Origin: JBFWVD01 sp050246915
GTDB taxonomy: Bacteria > Actinomycetota > Acidimicrobiia > Acidimicrobiales > Ilumatobacteraceae
Assembly: GCA_050246915.1 (NCBI GenBank)
Contig: JBFWVD010000018.1
Location: 18,078 to 82,077, forward strand
DNA length: 64,000 nt
Direction of reading: 5' to 3'
Shown one piece after another: positions 44,634-51,791 of this stretch. Both the position numbers and the translations under genes were made by a program. The notes under the pieces were generated by a model that was given only the letters and a program-made list of their open reading frames with translations, had not been told where the DNA came from and ran no database searches. Each line of letters begins with the position of its first letter. Positions within the stretch are counted from its first letter, which is position 1.

Positions 44634-45283
44634 GAGAGATCTCCTGAGGGGATGATGGCCGGGGCGATGGCGAGCAGTGATCCGCTCTCGAGGCACACCG
44701 TGGCGTGGACGTCGATGAACTCGTTGGAAACACCCCGGGTGGAGCCGGCGTGCAGTGTCTCGCCGTCGAGGCGATAGCGAAGGCCCGAAGTGACGACCCC
44801 GTGAGCGGGCCCTCCTACCGGCAGCAGGGTGAGCGTGCTCCCGGCTCGTCCGCTCAGCTCGGCTCCGGGGCCGGGGTTGATGGGGACGACGATGCTGTCT
44901 CCGAGCACGGCCCGCAACGGCACGGGCACTTCGGCCAGTGACAGCACACCGGCCAGCAGATGATCGAGTCGACCGCCGCCCGAGGCCAGCAGCGTGATCG
45001 ATGAAGCCCCACGGTCGACGGCGAGGTCGAGCGCCAGCGTGAGATCCGTGGCGTCCTTGTCGGGCCGATGGCGGATGATCTCGACCCCGTTCGCCTCCGC
45101 ATGATCGCGGCCGTGGGCACTGATCGAGTCGAGATCTCCGATCAACACGTCGACGGTGAGTCCAGCGCCGAGCGCGTGGTCGTAACCGGAATCGGCGGCG
45201 ATGACGAGGTCGGCGCTCGAGGCGAGGGGTGAGCCGATGGGCCAAGGACTTGGTGGGCCGCCGCTGACGACGATGACGTGCAT
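44630..45283 (-). CDS. Thiamine pyrophosphokinase
   Basis: A 217-residue kinase that converts thiamine to thiamine diphosphate. The catalytic segments are VIAADSGYDHAL, DVLIGDLDSIS and PDKDATDLTLALDLA, followed by a C-terminal beta domain (HAGSTRGVSNEF). The ATG at 45283 is used because the ribosome site GGAGGG lies just upstream in the 3' strand of the TPP riboswitch; a longer frame would read through the riboswitch. It is the first gene of the operon with thiB, thiP and thiQ, giving a complete import-and-activate salvage route. Confidence 0.9.
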   Translation of the reverse strand: MHVIVVSGGPPSPWPIGSPLASSADLVIAADSGYDHALGAGLTVDVLIGDLDSISAHGRDHAEANGVEIIRHRPDKDATDLTLALDLAVDRGASSITLLASGGGRLDHLLAGVLSLAEVPVPLRAVLGDSIVVPINPGPGAELSGRAGSTLTLLPVGGPAHGVVTSGLRYRLDGETLHAGSTRGVSNEFIDVHATVCLESGSLLAIAPAIIPSGDLS

Positions 45284-45285
45284 GG

Positions 45286-45374
45286 ATTTCCCTCCGCTGG
45301 CATTACCCAGATCAGGTTCGAGGGTCGGTGGCGGAATGGCCACCCTCTCAGCCCGGCTCCCCGAGCTCCCCGTG
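45286..45374 (-). promoter_or_regulatory. TPP riboswitch (THI element)
   Basis: The minus strand reads CGGGGAGCCGGGCTGAGAG, then a GGTGGCC/GGCCACC-type hairpin region, then ACCTGATCTGGGTAATGCC and AGCGGAGGGAA. CTGAGA and the ACCTGATCTGG-TAATGCCAGCG block are the conserved thiamine-diphosphate pocket. The final GGAGGG is also the ribosome site of the kinase gene 5 nt downstream, so ligand binding would close the P1 helix over it and stop translation. Confidence 0.95.
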
Positions 45375-45383
45375 TTGTCGCCG

Positions 45384-45401
45384 GCTGGCCATGCGGCCAG
45401 C
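45384..45401 (-). terminator. Hairpin upstream of the TPP riboswitch
   Basis: GCTGGCC-ATGC-GGCCAGC is a perfect 7-bp stem with a 4-nt loop between the cation-efflux gene's stop and the riboswitch. It has no T-tract, so it is at best a weak or Rho-aided terminator of the upstream gene. Confidence 0.4.
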
Positions 45402-45456
45402 TCGCGAATGAAGTGGACTCTATCGGTGCCCGTCGTTCAGGACACTGCCAATGCGC

Positions 45457-46365
45457 TCAGCCGCGATGGATGTCGGGCTCGACGTAGATGATGCGCGCCG
45501 AGGGGACCTTCCCCCGCACGCCGGCCTCGAGCCCGTCGATGGCCGCACCGAGTTGGTGCAGATCGAGCGAATGATCGAACTCCACCTTCATGCCGACGAG
45601 CAACTCGTCAGGGCCGATGTGCTCGGTGCGCAGATGGATGAGCCGGTTCACCAGCGGCGCCGCCACGATCGCTGCGTTGATGGCTTCGAGCGTCTCGTCG
45701 CTGGCCGATTCACCGATGAGGAGGCCCTTCATCTCCACGGCGAGCACGATGGCGATGATGGTGAGCAAGGTGCCGATGGCGATGGAGCCCGCCGCGTCCC
45801 ACCTCGGGTTGCCGGTCACCTCGGCCATGGTCAACCCGAACAGCGCGATGACCAGACCGATGAGTGCCCCGAAGTCCTCGAGCAACACCACCGGCAGCTC
45901 CGGCGACTTGGACCGACGGATGAACTTCGCCCAACCGACGCCGTGACGCACGTGGTTCGCCTCTTTGATAGCCGTGTAAAAGCTGAACGATTCGAGCAGG
46001 ATCGCCAGACCCAACACGATGAAGCCGACGACGGCAGAGTCGAGCTCGTGGGGATGACGGAGCTTCTCGATGCCTTCGTACAACGCGAAGGCGCCGCCGA
46101 GGCTGAACAGCACCAGGGCCACGACGAACGCCCAGAAGTAGCGCTCCCGGCCGTAGCCGAACGGATGGGTCGGCGTGGCCTTGCGAGCAGCCTTCTTGCC
46201 GCCGAGCAGCAGCAGACCTTGGTTGCCGGTGTCGGCCAGCGAATGGACCGACTCGGCCAACATGCCGGCCGAGGCCGTGATCAAGAAGGCGATGAACTTG
46301 GCGATGGCGATCCCGAGGTTGGCCAGGAACGCCGCGATGATGGCCTTGCGGCTTCCACCTTCCAT
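45457..46365 (-). CDS. Cation diffusion facilitator (CDF) transporter
   Basis: A metal exporter of about 302 residues. The N-terminal helices include AGMLAESVHSLADTGNQ, where the Asp/His pair forms the transport site, and a second acidic site is in VLLEDFGALIGL. A cytoplasmic C-terminal domain (HLRTEHIGPDELLVGMKVEFD) completes the fold. The start may be ATG 46365 or ATG 46392. Typical cargos are zinc, iron or manganese; the sequence does not decide. Confidence 0.88.
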   Translation of the reverse strand: MEGGSRKAIIAAFLANLGIAIAKFIAFLITASAGMLAESVHSLADTGNQGLLLLGGKKAARKATPTHPFGYGRERYFWAFVVALVLFSLGGAFALYEGIEKLRHPHELDSAVVGFIVLGLAILLESFSFYTAIKEANHVRHGVGWAKFIRRSKSPELPVVLLEDFGALIGLVIALFGLTMAEVTGNPRWDAAGSIAIGTLLTIIAIVLAVEMKGLLIGESASDETLEAINAAIVAAPLVNRLIHLRTEHIGPDELLVGMKVEFDHSLDLHQLGAAIDGLEAGVRGKVPSARIIYVEPDIHRG

Positions 46366-46429
46366 CAGCCCAGCATGACCGACATCGACCATCCGACGCC
46401 AGGATTGGTGATCTGCTCGATCGCCGCGC

Positions 46430-47188
46430 TCATGGCGCGCCGAGCGCGAGCCATCGATCGAGCACGGTCGTGTCGCCGAACGCGGTGAGCGACTCGGCGC
46501 TGGGTGGGATGCGTCGCCACAGCATCAGCAACAGATCCGATGCTGGTCCCCGCAGCGCGCAATCGCCCTTGGCATGGCCACGGTGCAGCGAGAAGATCCC
46601 GTCGGAGGTGTGGAACGTCCACTCGCCGGCGTGCTCGCCCGAACCTTCGGGCACGTCGGTGCAGTGCAGATGCACCGAGCCGCCGATGTCGATGCCGTCA
46701 CGGCCACCGAGCCGCATGGGGACGAAGATGTCGAACAACTCATCGATGCCGTCTATGGCCACGGCCGGATCGATCGGGTCGGGCTTGCCGACGGCACGTT
46801 GCGCGTCCCACCGGTGGATGGTGACCTCGTGCATCTGGCGACGTCCCCAGAACGACGCCACTTGGGGCGCCTTGGAGAAGTTCCACACCGGGTCCTCGGC
46901 GTGGCGGTTGCGGAGCGCTTCGAGCAACGTGCCCACGCCGGAGGCCAGGAAGTCGACCTCGGCACCCTTGGTGGGCCGTTCCAGGCTCGATCGATCGGGT
47001 TGGGTGCTGGTGCGCAGGGCGGTGGCCGACCAGCGTTGGACGGTGCCCATGTGGTCGCACAACTTGGCCACGTCCCAGCCGGGGCAGCCGGCCACGGGAG
47101 CGCTCACATCGACCCGGGCGGCGGCGACCAGGGCCGCCGTCTCCGATTCGATGCGTCTCAACTGCTCTGCCAACTGATCGATCGTCAT
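46430..47188 (-). CDS. Maleylpyruvate isomerase / DinB-like family protein
   Basis: A 252-residue actinobacterial protein of the TIGR03083/MDMPI group. The N-terminal helix TIDQLAEQLRRIESETAAL, GCPGWDVAKLCDHMGTVQRW and MHEVTIHRWDAQRAVG carry the expected metal-binding histidines. A C-terminal beta domain (FSLHRGHAKGDCALRGPASDLLLMLWRR) is also typical. It diverges from the NfuA-like gene by about 22 bp. The reaction is unknown, possibly mycothiol dependent. Confidence 0.78.
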   Translation of the reverse strand: MTIDQLAEQLRRIESETAALVAAARVDVSAPVAGCPGWDVAKLCDHMGTVQRWSATALRTSTQPDRSSLERPTKGAEVDFLASGVGTLLEALRNRHAEDPVWNFSKAPQVASFWGRRQMHEVTIHRWDAQRAVGKPDPIDPAVAIDGIDELFDIFVPMRLGGRDGIDIGGSVHLHCTDVPEGSGEHAGEWTFHTSDGIFSLHRGHAKGDCALRGPASDLLLMLWRRIPPSAESLTAFGDTTVLDRWLALGAP

Positions 47189-47210
47189 GCTGCGACGGTA
47201 TCTTCCTCGT

Positions 47211-47825
47211 ATGTCACTGGCCGCGACAGACGATCTGATCATGAGTGTCACCCCCGCAGCTCACGAGTACCTCGTGAAGCTGCGAGACGAGGAACCCGAC
47301 GGGAAGCTGCTCGGGGTGCGGGTCGAGATCTTGTCCGACACCGGCATCGACTTCACCTACGACCTGTCGTTCCAGACCATCACCAAGGCGGCCCTCGACG
47401 ATCTGGTCCGCAACCACGACGGTCTCCGGGTCATCATGCCGTCCAAGGACGCCCCCAACCTCGAGGGCTCCGTGCTCGACCTCGAAGACGGTGGGCTGGT
47501 ATTGCGCAACCCCAACAAGCCCAAGCAACTCGAGATCGGCAACCTCACCCGCACCGGCTCGTTGTCGGAGCGCGTCCAGCAGATGCTCGACGCCGAGATC
47601 AATCCCATGCTCGATGCCCACGGTGGCTTCGTCACCTACATGGGCCACGACGACGTGAACGCGGTGTACCTCATGATGGGTGGCGGCTGCCAGGGCTGCT
47701 CCATGAGCCGAATGACCATGGTGTCGGGCGTGCAGACCCAGTTGAAGGAAGCGATCCCCGAGATCACCAAGGTCATCGATGTCACCGACCACACCGCCGG
47801 ATCGAACCCGTACTACACGGGCTGA
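47211..47825 (+). CDS. NfuA-like iron-sulfur carrier/assembly protein
   Basis: A 204-residue two-domain protein. The N-terminal part resembles the A-type (HesB-like) scaffold without its usual cysteines. The C-terminal NifU-like domain has the cluster motif GGGCQGCSMS (C-x2-C) and VTYMGHDDVNAVYLMMGG. Such proteins bind a [4Fe-4S] cluster at a dimer interface and deliver it to apo-enzymes. The start may be ATG 47211 or ATG 47241; neither has a strong ribosome site. Confidence 0.87.
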   Translation: MSLAATDDLIMSVTPAAHEYLVKLRDEEPDGKLLGVRVEILSDTGIDFTYDLSFQTITKAALDDLVRNHDGLRVIMPSKDAPNLEGSVLDLEDGGLVLRNPNKPKQLEIGNLTRTGSLSERVQQMLDAEINPMLDAHGGFVTYMGHDDVNAVYLMMGGGCQGCSMSRMTMVSGVQTQLKEAIPEITKVIDVTDHTAGSNPYYTG

Positions 47826-47882
47826 TCACAGCGGCGCGGCCGGTCGTTCGAGCTGTCAGCGCTCAGTGTCAGAACTTCGCCT

Positions 47883-48734
47883 TCAGAACTTTGGCGGCTG
47901 CAACATCGAGCCCGCATCGACGCGGTGCTGCAGGCCGGTCACGTAGCGGGACTCGTCGCTGGCGAAGTACAGCACTGCGTTGGAGATGTCGACCGGTTCC
48001 ACGTACGGCACCTTGAGGGCTTGGAACGCGGTGAAGGCATCCTTCACGTCTTCGTAGGTCGGGTTCTCGAGGTCGGGCCGGAACATCTTGTACAGCGCCG
48101 GCTGGTGCAGCAGATGGGTGTTGCAGTTGGTCGGATGAACAGCGTTGACCCGGATGTTGTGGGCGGCCATCAACAGTGCGAGGCCCTGGGTGTAGGTCAC
48201 CAGGAACTGCTTCGACATCCCGTAACCGAAGTTTCCCGGCCCATGTGCCGGGTTCTCGAGCAACCCAGGCATGAGCGCCGCGGTGGACCCGGTGATGATG
48301 ATGGACGCTCCGGCCTGGAGATGGGGACGGGCGGCGGCCACTGCGTTGTGCACGCCGACGAAGTCGACGTCGAGTGTGTCGATGAATGCCTGCATGTCCA
48401 TGTTGCCCACCGGGTCGATGCCGGCGTTGGCTACCACGATGTCGAGACGTCCGAGCTGTGCCACGCCCTCGTTGATCACCGTCTCGAGTTGCTTGCGATC
48501 GCGCACGTCGGCCTTGCGGGCCACGATGCGACGATCGAGCGCTTCGACGAGGCGAGTGGTCTCGGCCAGATCCTCCGGTGTTGCCATCGGATAGGTGTTG
48601 GTCTCGATCTGCTCGCAGATGTCGATGGCGATGATGTCGGCGCCCTCTTCCGCGAGTCGGACCGCGTGGCTCCGACCCTGTCCGCGCGCGGCCCCAGTGA
48701 TGAACGCGACTTTCCCTGCTACCCGACCGGCCAT
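47883..48734 (-). CDS. Mycofactocin-coupled short-chain dehydrogenase
   Basis: A 283-residue SDR. The cofactor motif is TGAARGQGRSHAVRLAEEGAD, followed by AIDICEQIETNTYPMATPEDLAET, an insert characteristic of mycofactocin-coupled SDRs that keep NAD tightly bound. The catalytic residues are Ser in ITGSTA and Tyr/Lys in YGMSKQ. It would oxidise an alcohol and pass electrons to mycofactocin, whose synthesis genes must lie elsewhere. Substrate unknown. Confidence 0.86.
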   Translation of the reverse strand: MAGRVAGKVAFITGAARGQGRSHAVRLAEEGADIIAIDICEQIETNTYPMATPEDLAETTRLVEALDRRIVARKADVRDRKQLETVINEGVAQLGRLDIVVANAGIDPVGNMDMQAFIDTLDVDFVGVHNAVAAARPHLQAGASIIITGSTAALMPGLLENPAHGPGNFGYGMSKQFLVTYTQGLALLMAAHNIRVNAVHPTNCNTHLLHQPALYKMFRPDLENPTYEDVKDAFTAFQALKVPYVEPVDISNAVLYFASDESRYVTGLQHRVDAGSMLQPPKF

Positions 48735-48798
48735 GATGCCTCCCCCCAGTGAGCCGCGTCCCTCACGGCTCTGCGTGGCGCAGACTAACGGCAGGTCC

Positions 48799-49215
48799 TC
48801 AGGGGTGCCGACGCCGGATCTCCGCGATGCCGGCGGCGATCAGGCGCTCCAGCACTGTGAGATCGATGTCCGAAAGGCGTTTGACGTACAGGCACGCTTT
48901 GCCGGCACGGTGCTTGCCGAGGCGCCCCAACAGGTCCTCCTGCTCCGGGGCTCCCGCCAGTACGTAGAGGCTGATCTCCTTGCCCTTGGGGGAGAAGCCG
49001 GTCAGCGACGAGTCCCCTTCGTGCCCACTGTCGTATCGATAGTGATAGCTCCCGAAGCCGATGATGGACGGACCCCACATCGCAGGTTCGTGGCCACTGA
49101 CCCGACGCATCATCTCGATGATGGCGTCGCTGTCGACGCGGCGTTGCCCCTCGGTGACCGTGTCGAGATACGCCCGCACGCTGGCGTCGGTTGCTTTCGT
49201 CTTGTTCTCCGCCAT
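48799..49215 (-). CDS. DUF1801 domain protein
   Basis: A 138-residue protein with the DUF1801 pattern: DASVRAYLDTVTEGQRRVDSDAIIEMM, then MWGPSIIGFGSYHYRYDSG, then LTGFSPKGKEISLYV and CLYVKRLSDIDLTVLERLI. The fold is small alpha/beta; its function is not known. The ATG at 49215 follows a GAGAGGAGAGG site. It sits 13 bp after the SRPBCC gene, so it is the third gene of the ArsR operon. Confidence 0.86.
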   Translation of the reverse strand: MAENKTKATDASVRAYLDTVTEGQRRVDSDAIIEMMRRVSGHEPAMWGPSIIGFGSYHYRYDSGHEGDSSLTGFSPKGKEISLYVLAGAPEQEDLLGRLGKHRAGKACLYVKRLSDIDLTVLERLIAAGIAEIRRRHP

Positions 49216-49228
49216 GGAACCTCTCCTC

Positions 49229-50059
49229 TCAGTGCTCGCCATCGACGGCGGGCGCGGCGTGCTCGCCGAGCCACTGCTGCCACTGCGGTTCGTCGCGCTG
49301 CACGGCAGCTTTGCCATCGGGTCCGTAGAGGTATGACCAGATGGACAACCCCGTGTTGGCGTCGTCGCCCTCGGCCGCCACGATCGCGGTGCCGGGAGCC
49401 GGCTGATCGAGGACCAGCGCGATGTTGCGTGGCCCGGTATCGGCCACGACCCCGGCCATCGACGGTGTCCCGGTCGGATTCAGCACGACTCTCGATCCGA
49501 TGGCGGGCGCCGCCGGAATGCCCAATGCCGCGGTGAGATCGGCCCACGCCGTGTCACGGCCCTTGGCGCACATACCCATCGGGAGCATCGACGCGGCGCT
49601 CTGACCAGCGAAGTGGGTGAGATGGAGGACCAGGTTGCGCAGGAACAGCCCCCAGCCTTCGCGCATTGCGTCGTACTGGCCGTCCCACTCCTCGCCCACG
49701 CCGAAACCTGAATTGACGAGCCGCACGATGCAGGTGCCTCCGTCACGGGCCTCGATGGTCCATTCGAACGCCATGCCTCCCGCACCTTCACCGCCGTCGA
49801 AGACGATGCGACTCGGTGGTTCCCACGCGGCAACGCGACCGGGGATCTGCATCTCTGGACCCGGGCCGAATGACGCCATCGCCGACGCGCCTTCGTGCTC
49901 TTCGAACACGTGCGGCACGTACCACGACGAGATGCCCGGACCGGTGGCGATGGCCTGCCACACCTGCTCGGGGGAGCCGGGCACTTCGATCTCCAGTTCC
50001 AGGGAGCGCTGCTCGCCGGGCGGCTGGTGCGGTTGGGGCGACGGCTGATCTTCGGGCAT
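49229..50059 (-). CDS. SRPBCC (AHSA1-like) domain protein
   Basis: A 276-residue protein. After a proline-rich start, the SRPBCC domain begins LELEIEVPGSPEQVWQAIATGPGISSWYVPH and continues through MAFEWTIEARDGGTCIVRL. A second, partly related C-terminal half follows from about residue 165. The ATG lies one base beyond the ArsR stop with a GGAGACC site, so it is coupled to its regulator. The ligand is unknown; such domains bind hydrophobic small molecules. Confidence 0.84.
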   Translation of the reverse strand: MPEDQPSPQPHQPPGEQRSLELEIEVPGSPEQVWQAIATGPGISSWYVPHVFEEHEGASAMASFGPGPEMQIPGRVAAWEPPSRIVFDGGEGAGGMAFEWTIEARDGGTCIVRLVNSGFGVGEEWDGQYDAMREGWGLFLRNLVLHLTHFAGQSAASMLPMGMCAKGRDTAWADLTAALGIPAAPAIGSRVVLNPTGTPSMAGVVADTGPRNIALVLDQPAPGTAIVAAEGDDANTGLSIWSYLYGPDGKAAVQRDEPQWQQWLGEHAAPAVDGEH

Positions 50060-50060
50060 G

Positions 50061-50678
50061 TCAGGTCTCCTCGGAGTCACTACGGGTTGAGTCAAGGTTG
50101 GTTGACGCGGGCCGGGGGTGGGCGGCCACGACGAGGCGATGCCAACGTCCCCCGGGCGCGGCCTCGTCGTGGTACTTGGCGGCGAGGGCTGTGACGGCGC
50201 GGGTCAGTTCATCGGTGAACGCCGCTCGGTCGGCGGCGTTGGCAAAGCGGATGTCGGTGTCGATGGTCAACGTGGCCAGCGGCTTGTGTGCACGTTCGGC
50301 CCGACGGGCCAGGTCGGCGACCTCACGCACCATCCGGGCGGCGACAGCGATGAGATATCGAGTCGAGAGCCGATCGGTGCGGGTGGGGTCGGCGGCGTTG
50401 TCGCCGAGGATCGACGGGGAGAACACATAGGAGCGGGCCGATGCTTCGACGATCCGTTCGGTGAGGCCTCGACGCTGGCGCTGCTCGACGAAGTGGATGA
50501 GGCCGACGTCCTCGAGGGTGCGCAGGTGGTAGTTCACCTTCTGCCGCGGTTCGCCCAGAGCCGAGGCGACGGAGGACGCCGATCCGGGCTCGGCCAATGC
50601 GGCGAGCACGCGGGCCCGGGCCGGGTCGAGCATGACCGCGGCGGTGGCCGGTTCATCGATCACCTCGAGGTCGAGCAT
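50061..50678 (-). CDS. ArsR-type winged-helix repressor
   Basis: A 205-residue regulator with DPARARVLAALAEPGSASSVASALGEPRQKVNYHLRTLEDVGLIHFVEQR as the winged-helix core. A longer C-terminal effector region of about 130 residues includes LSTRYLIAVAARMVREVADLARRAERAHKPL. The ATG at 50678 is 12 nt downstream of a 28-bp palindrome containing a TTGACA hexamer. It heads the operon with the SRPBCC and DUF1801 genes. Confidence 0.85.
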   Translation of the reverse strand: MLDLEVIDEPATAAVMLDPARARVLAALAEPGSASSVASALGEPRQKVNYHLRTLEDVGLIHFVEQRQRRGLTERIVEASARSYVFSPSILGDNAADPTRTDRLSTRYLIAVAARMVREVADLARRAERAHKPLATLTIDTDIRFANAADRAAFTDELTRAVTALAAKYHDEAAPGGRWHRLVVAAHPRPASTNLDSTRSDSEET

Positions 50679-50689
50679 CAACGCAGTGT

Positions 50690-50717
50690 CCTATTGACGA
50701 CAAACATTGTCAATAGG
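50690..50717. promoter_or_regulatory. Palindromic operator upstream of arsR/SRPBCC operon
   Basis: CCTATTGAC-N10-GTCAATAGG is a perfect 9-bp inverted repeat. On the minus strand it contains TTGACA, a consensus -35 hexamer, and it ends 12 bp before the repressor ATG. Occupancy would cover the promoter, so it is a strong candidate autoregulatory operator. Its A/T-rich composition stands out in this G+C-rich region. Confidence 0.7.
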
Positions 50718-50772
50718 CTCCCGCCCGCGCTGCCAGCCCCGCCCGCCCCGCTCGGCCCGCCCGCCTGCCCCG

Positions 50773-50804
50773 CCAGCCCCGCCCCGCCAGCCCCGCCCCG
50801 CCAG
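50773..50804. repeat. 14-bp tandem repeat, CCAGCCCCGCCCCG
   Basis: Two full copies of a 14-bp C-rich unit are followed by a partial CCAG. They lie in the 315-bp gap between the HisN-like gene and the ArsR gene. No protein frame here is supported. Confidence 0.75.
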
Positions 50805-50876
50805 AAGTGCCGAAGGTTGTGATCGGTCAGCGACCTCAACCTTCGAACCTTCTCGGGGCGAGGGTCGCGGGCGGGG

Positions 50877-50963
50877 TTCTCGCGGGCCGGGTCGGGGGCG
50901 GGGTTCTCGCGGGCCGGGTCGGGGGCGGGGTTCTCGGCGGTCGGGTTCTCGGGTTCTCGGGGG
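50877..50963. repeat. 27-bp G-rich tandem repeat array
   Basis: Two exact 27-bp copies start at 50877 and 50904 (unit beginning TTCTCGCGGGCCGGG). A diverged third starts at 50931, and two short TTCTCGGG fragments follow. The period is a multiple of three, so open frames run through it, but no start signal or conserved protein is present. Confidence 0.8.
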
Positions 50964-50993
50964 CGAGGGCGAGCTCGAGGCCGGGGCCCGCGT

Positions 50994-51791
50994 TCAGGCC
51001 GGCAGGGTGAGGGCGGCCAGCACGCGATCGTGCAACAAGCCGTTGGTGGACACCGCGCTGCCGCCGTCGGGCCGGGCATGGCCGTCGAGATCGGTGAAGC
51101 GACCGCCGGCTTCCTCCACGATCACCTGCACCGCGGCCAGATCCCACAGGTTCACGATCGGCTCACACGCCGCATCGACTGCTCCCTCGGCCACCAGCAT
51201 GTGCTGCCAGAAGTCACCGAACCCGCGATCACGCCACACCGATCGTGTCAGCGCAGTGATGAGGTCACCTCGCTCACCCCAATAGGTCTGGCCCGGGTTC
51301 AGCAGATAGGCCGCGGACAGATCGTCTACCGACGACACCGCGATGGTCCCGTCGTTGGTGTGCGCCCCGTGGCCTCGAGCGGCCCACCAGCGGCGGCCGA
51401 GCGCGGGAGCCGACACCACGCCGACCTTCACCTCGGAGCCCTTCATGAGCGCGATGAGCGTTGCCCACACCGGGATGCCGCGTGCGTAGTTGGCTGTGCC
51501 GTCGATGGGATCGATGACCCAGCGCCACTCGGCATCGGCCGGGCCCTGCAGCCCGTCCTCCTCACCCAACATCGCATGAGCAGGGCGTCGCTCGGTGAGT
51601 ACCGCCCGCAGCGCGGCTTCGGTTTCGGTGTCGGCCTGTGTGACCTCGGAGCTGTCGGCCTTGCGGTCGATGCGCAACCCACGCGTCCGGAAGTGCCGCA
51701 TGGCGATCTTGTCGGCGATGTCGGCCAGTTCGAGGCCCAGGGCCAGTTCGGCGAGGAGGTTGGACGGCTGTTCCGAGGTGGCGGAGCTCAT
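50994..51791 (-). CDS. Inositol monophosphatase-family phosphatase, HisN-like
   Basis: A 265-residue Mg-dependent phosphatase. It shows VTQADTETEAALR, the metal motif GEEDG, WVIDPIDGTANYARGIPVWATLIAL and the C-terminal WDLAAVQVIVEEAGG. The ARGIPVW variant in the second motif is common in actinobacterial histidinol-phosphatases (HisN) as I remember them, so histidine synthesis is the best guess; inositol or another sugar phosphate is the alternative. The ATG overlaps the dxs stop by 4 bp. Confidence 0.82.
   Translation of the reverse strand: MSSATSEQPSNLLAELALGLELADIADKIAMRHFRTRGLRIDRKADSSEVTQADTETEAALRAVLTERRPAHAMLGEEDGLQGPADAEWRWVIDPIDGTANYARGIPVWATLIALMKGSEVKVGVVSAPALGRRWWAARGHGAHTNDGTIAVSSVDDLSAAYLLNPGQTYWGERGDLITALTRSVWRDRGFGDFWQHMLVAEGAVDAACEPIVNLWDLAAVQVIVEEAGGRFTDLDGHARPDGGSAVSTNGLLHDRVLAALTLPA

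Larger units (their letters stand above)
50679..50993. other. G+C-skewed repetitive intergenic region
   Basis: This 315-bp gap holds the ArsR operator (50690-50717), a C-rich block with 14-bp repeats, and an inverted repeat CGAAGGTTG/CAACCTTCG (50811-50819 and 50837-50845). It also holds G-rich tandem repeats of 27 bp (50877-50930). The C-rich block and the G-rich block could pair in part, and the G-runs could form quadruplexes. The open frames across it are repeat artefacts. Confidence 0.7.

Noticed and set aside
50678..51079. 133-residue ORF encoding Ala/Pro/Asp/Asn repeats
   Set aside because: It is produced by the 27-bp tandem repeats and the HisN-like gene in a wrong frame.
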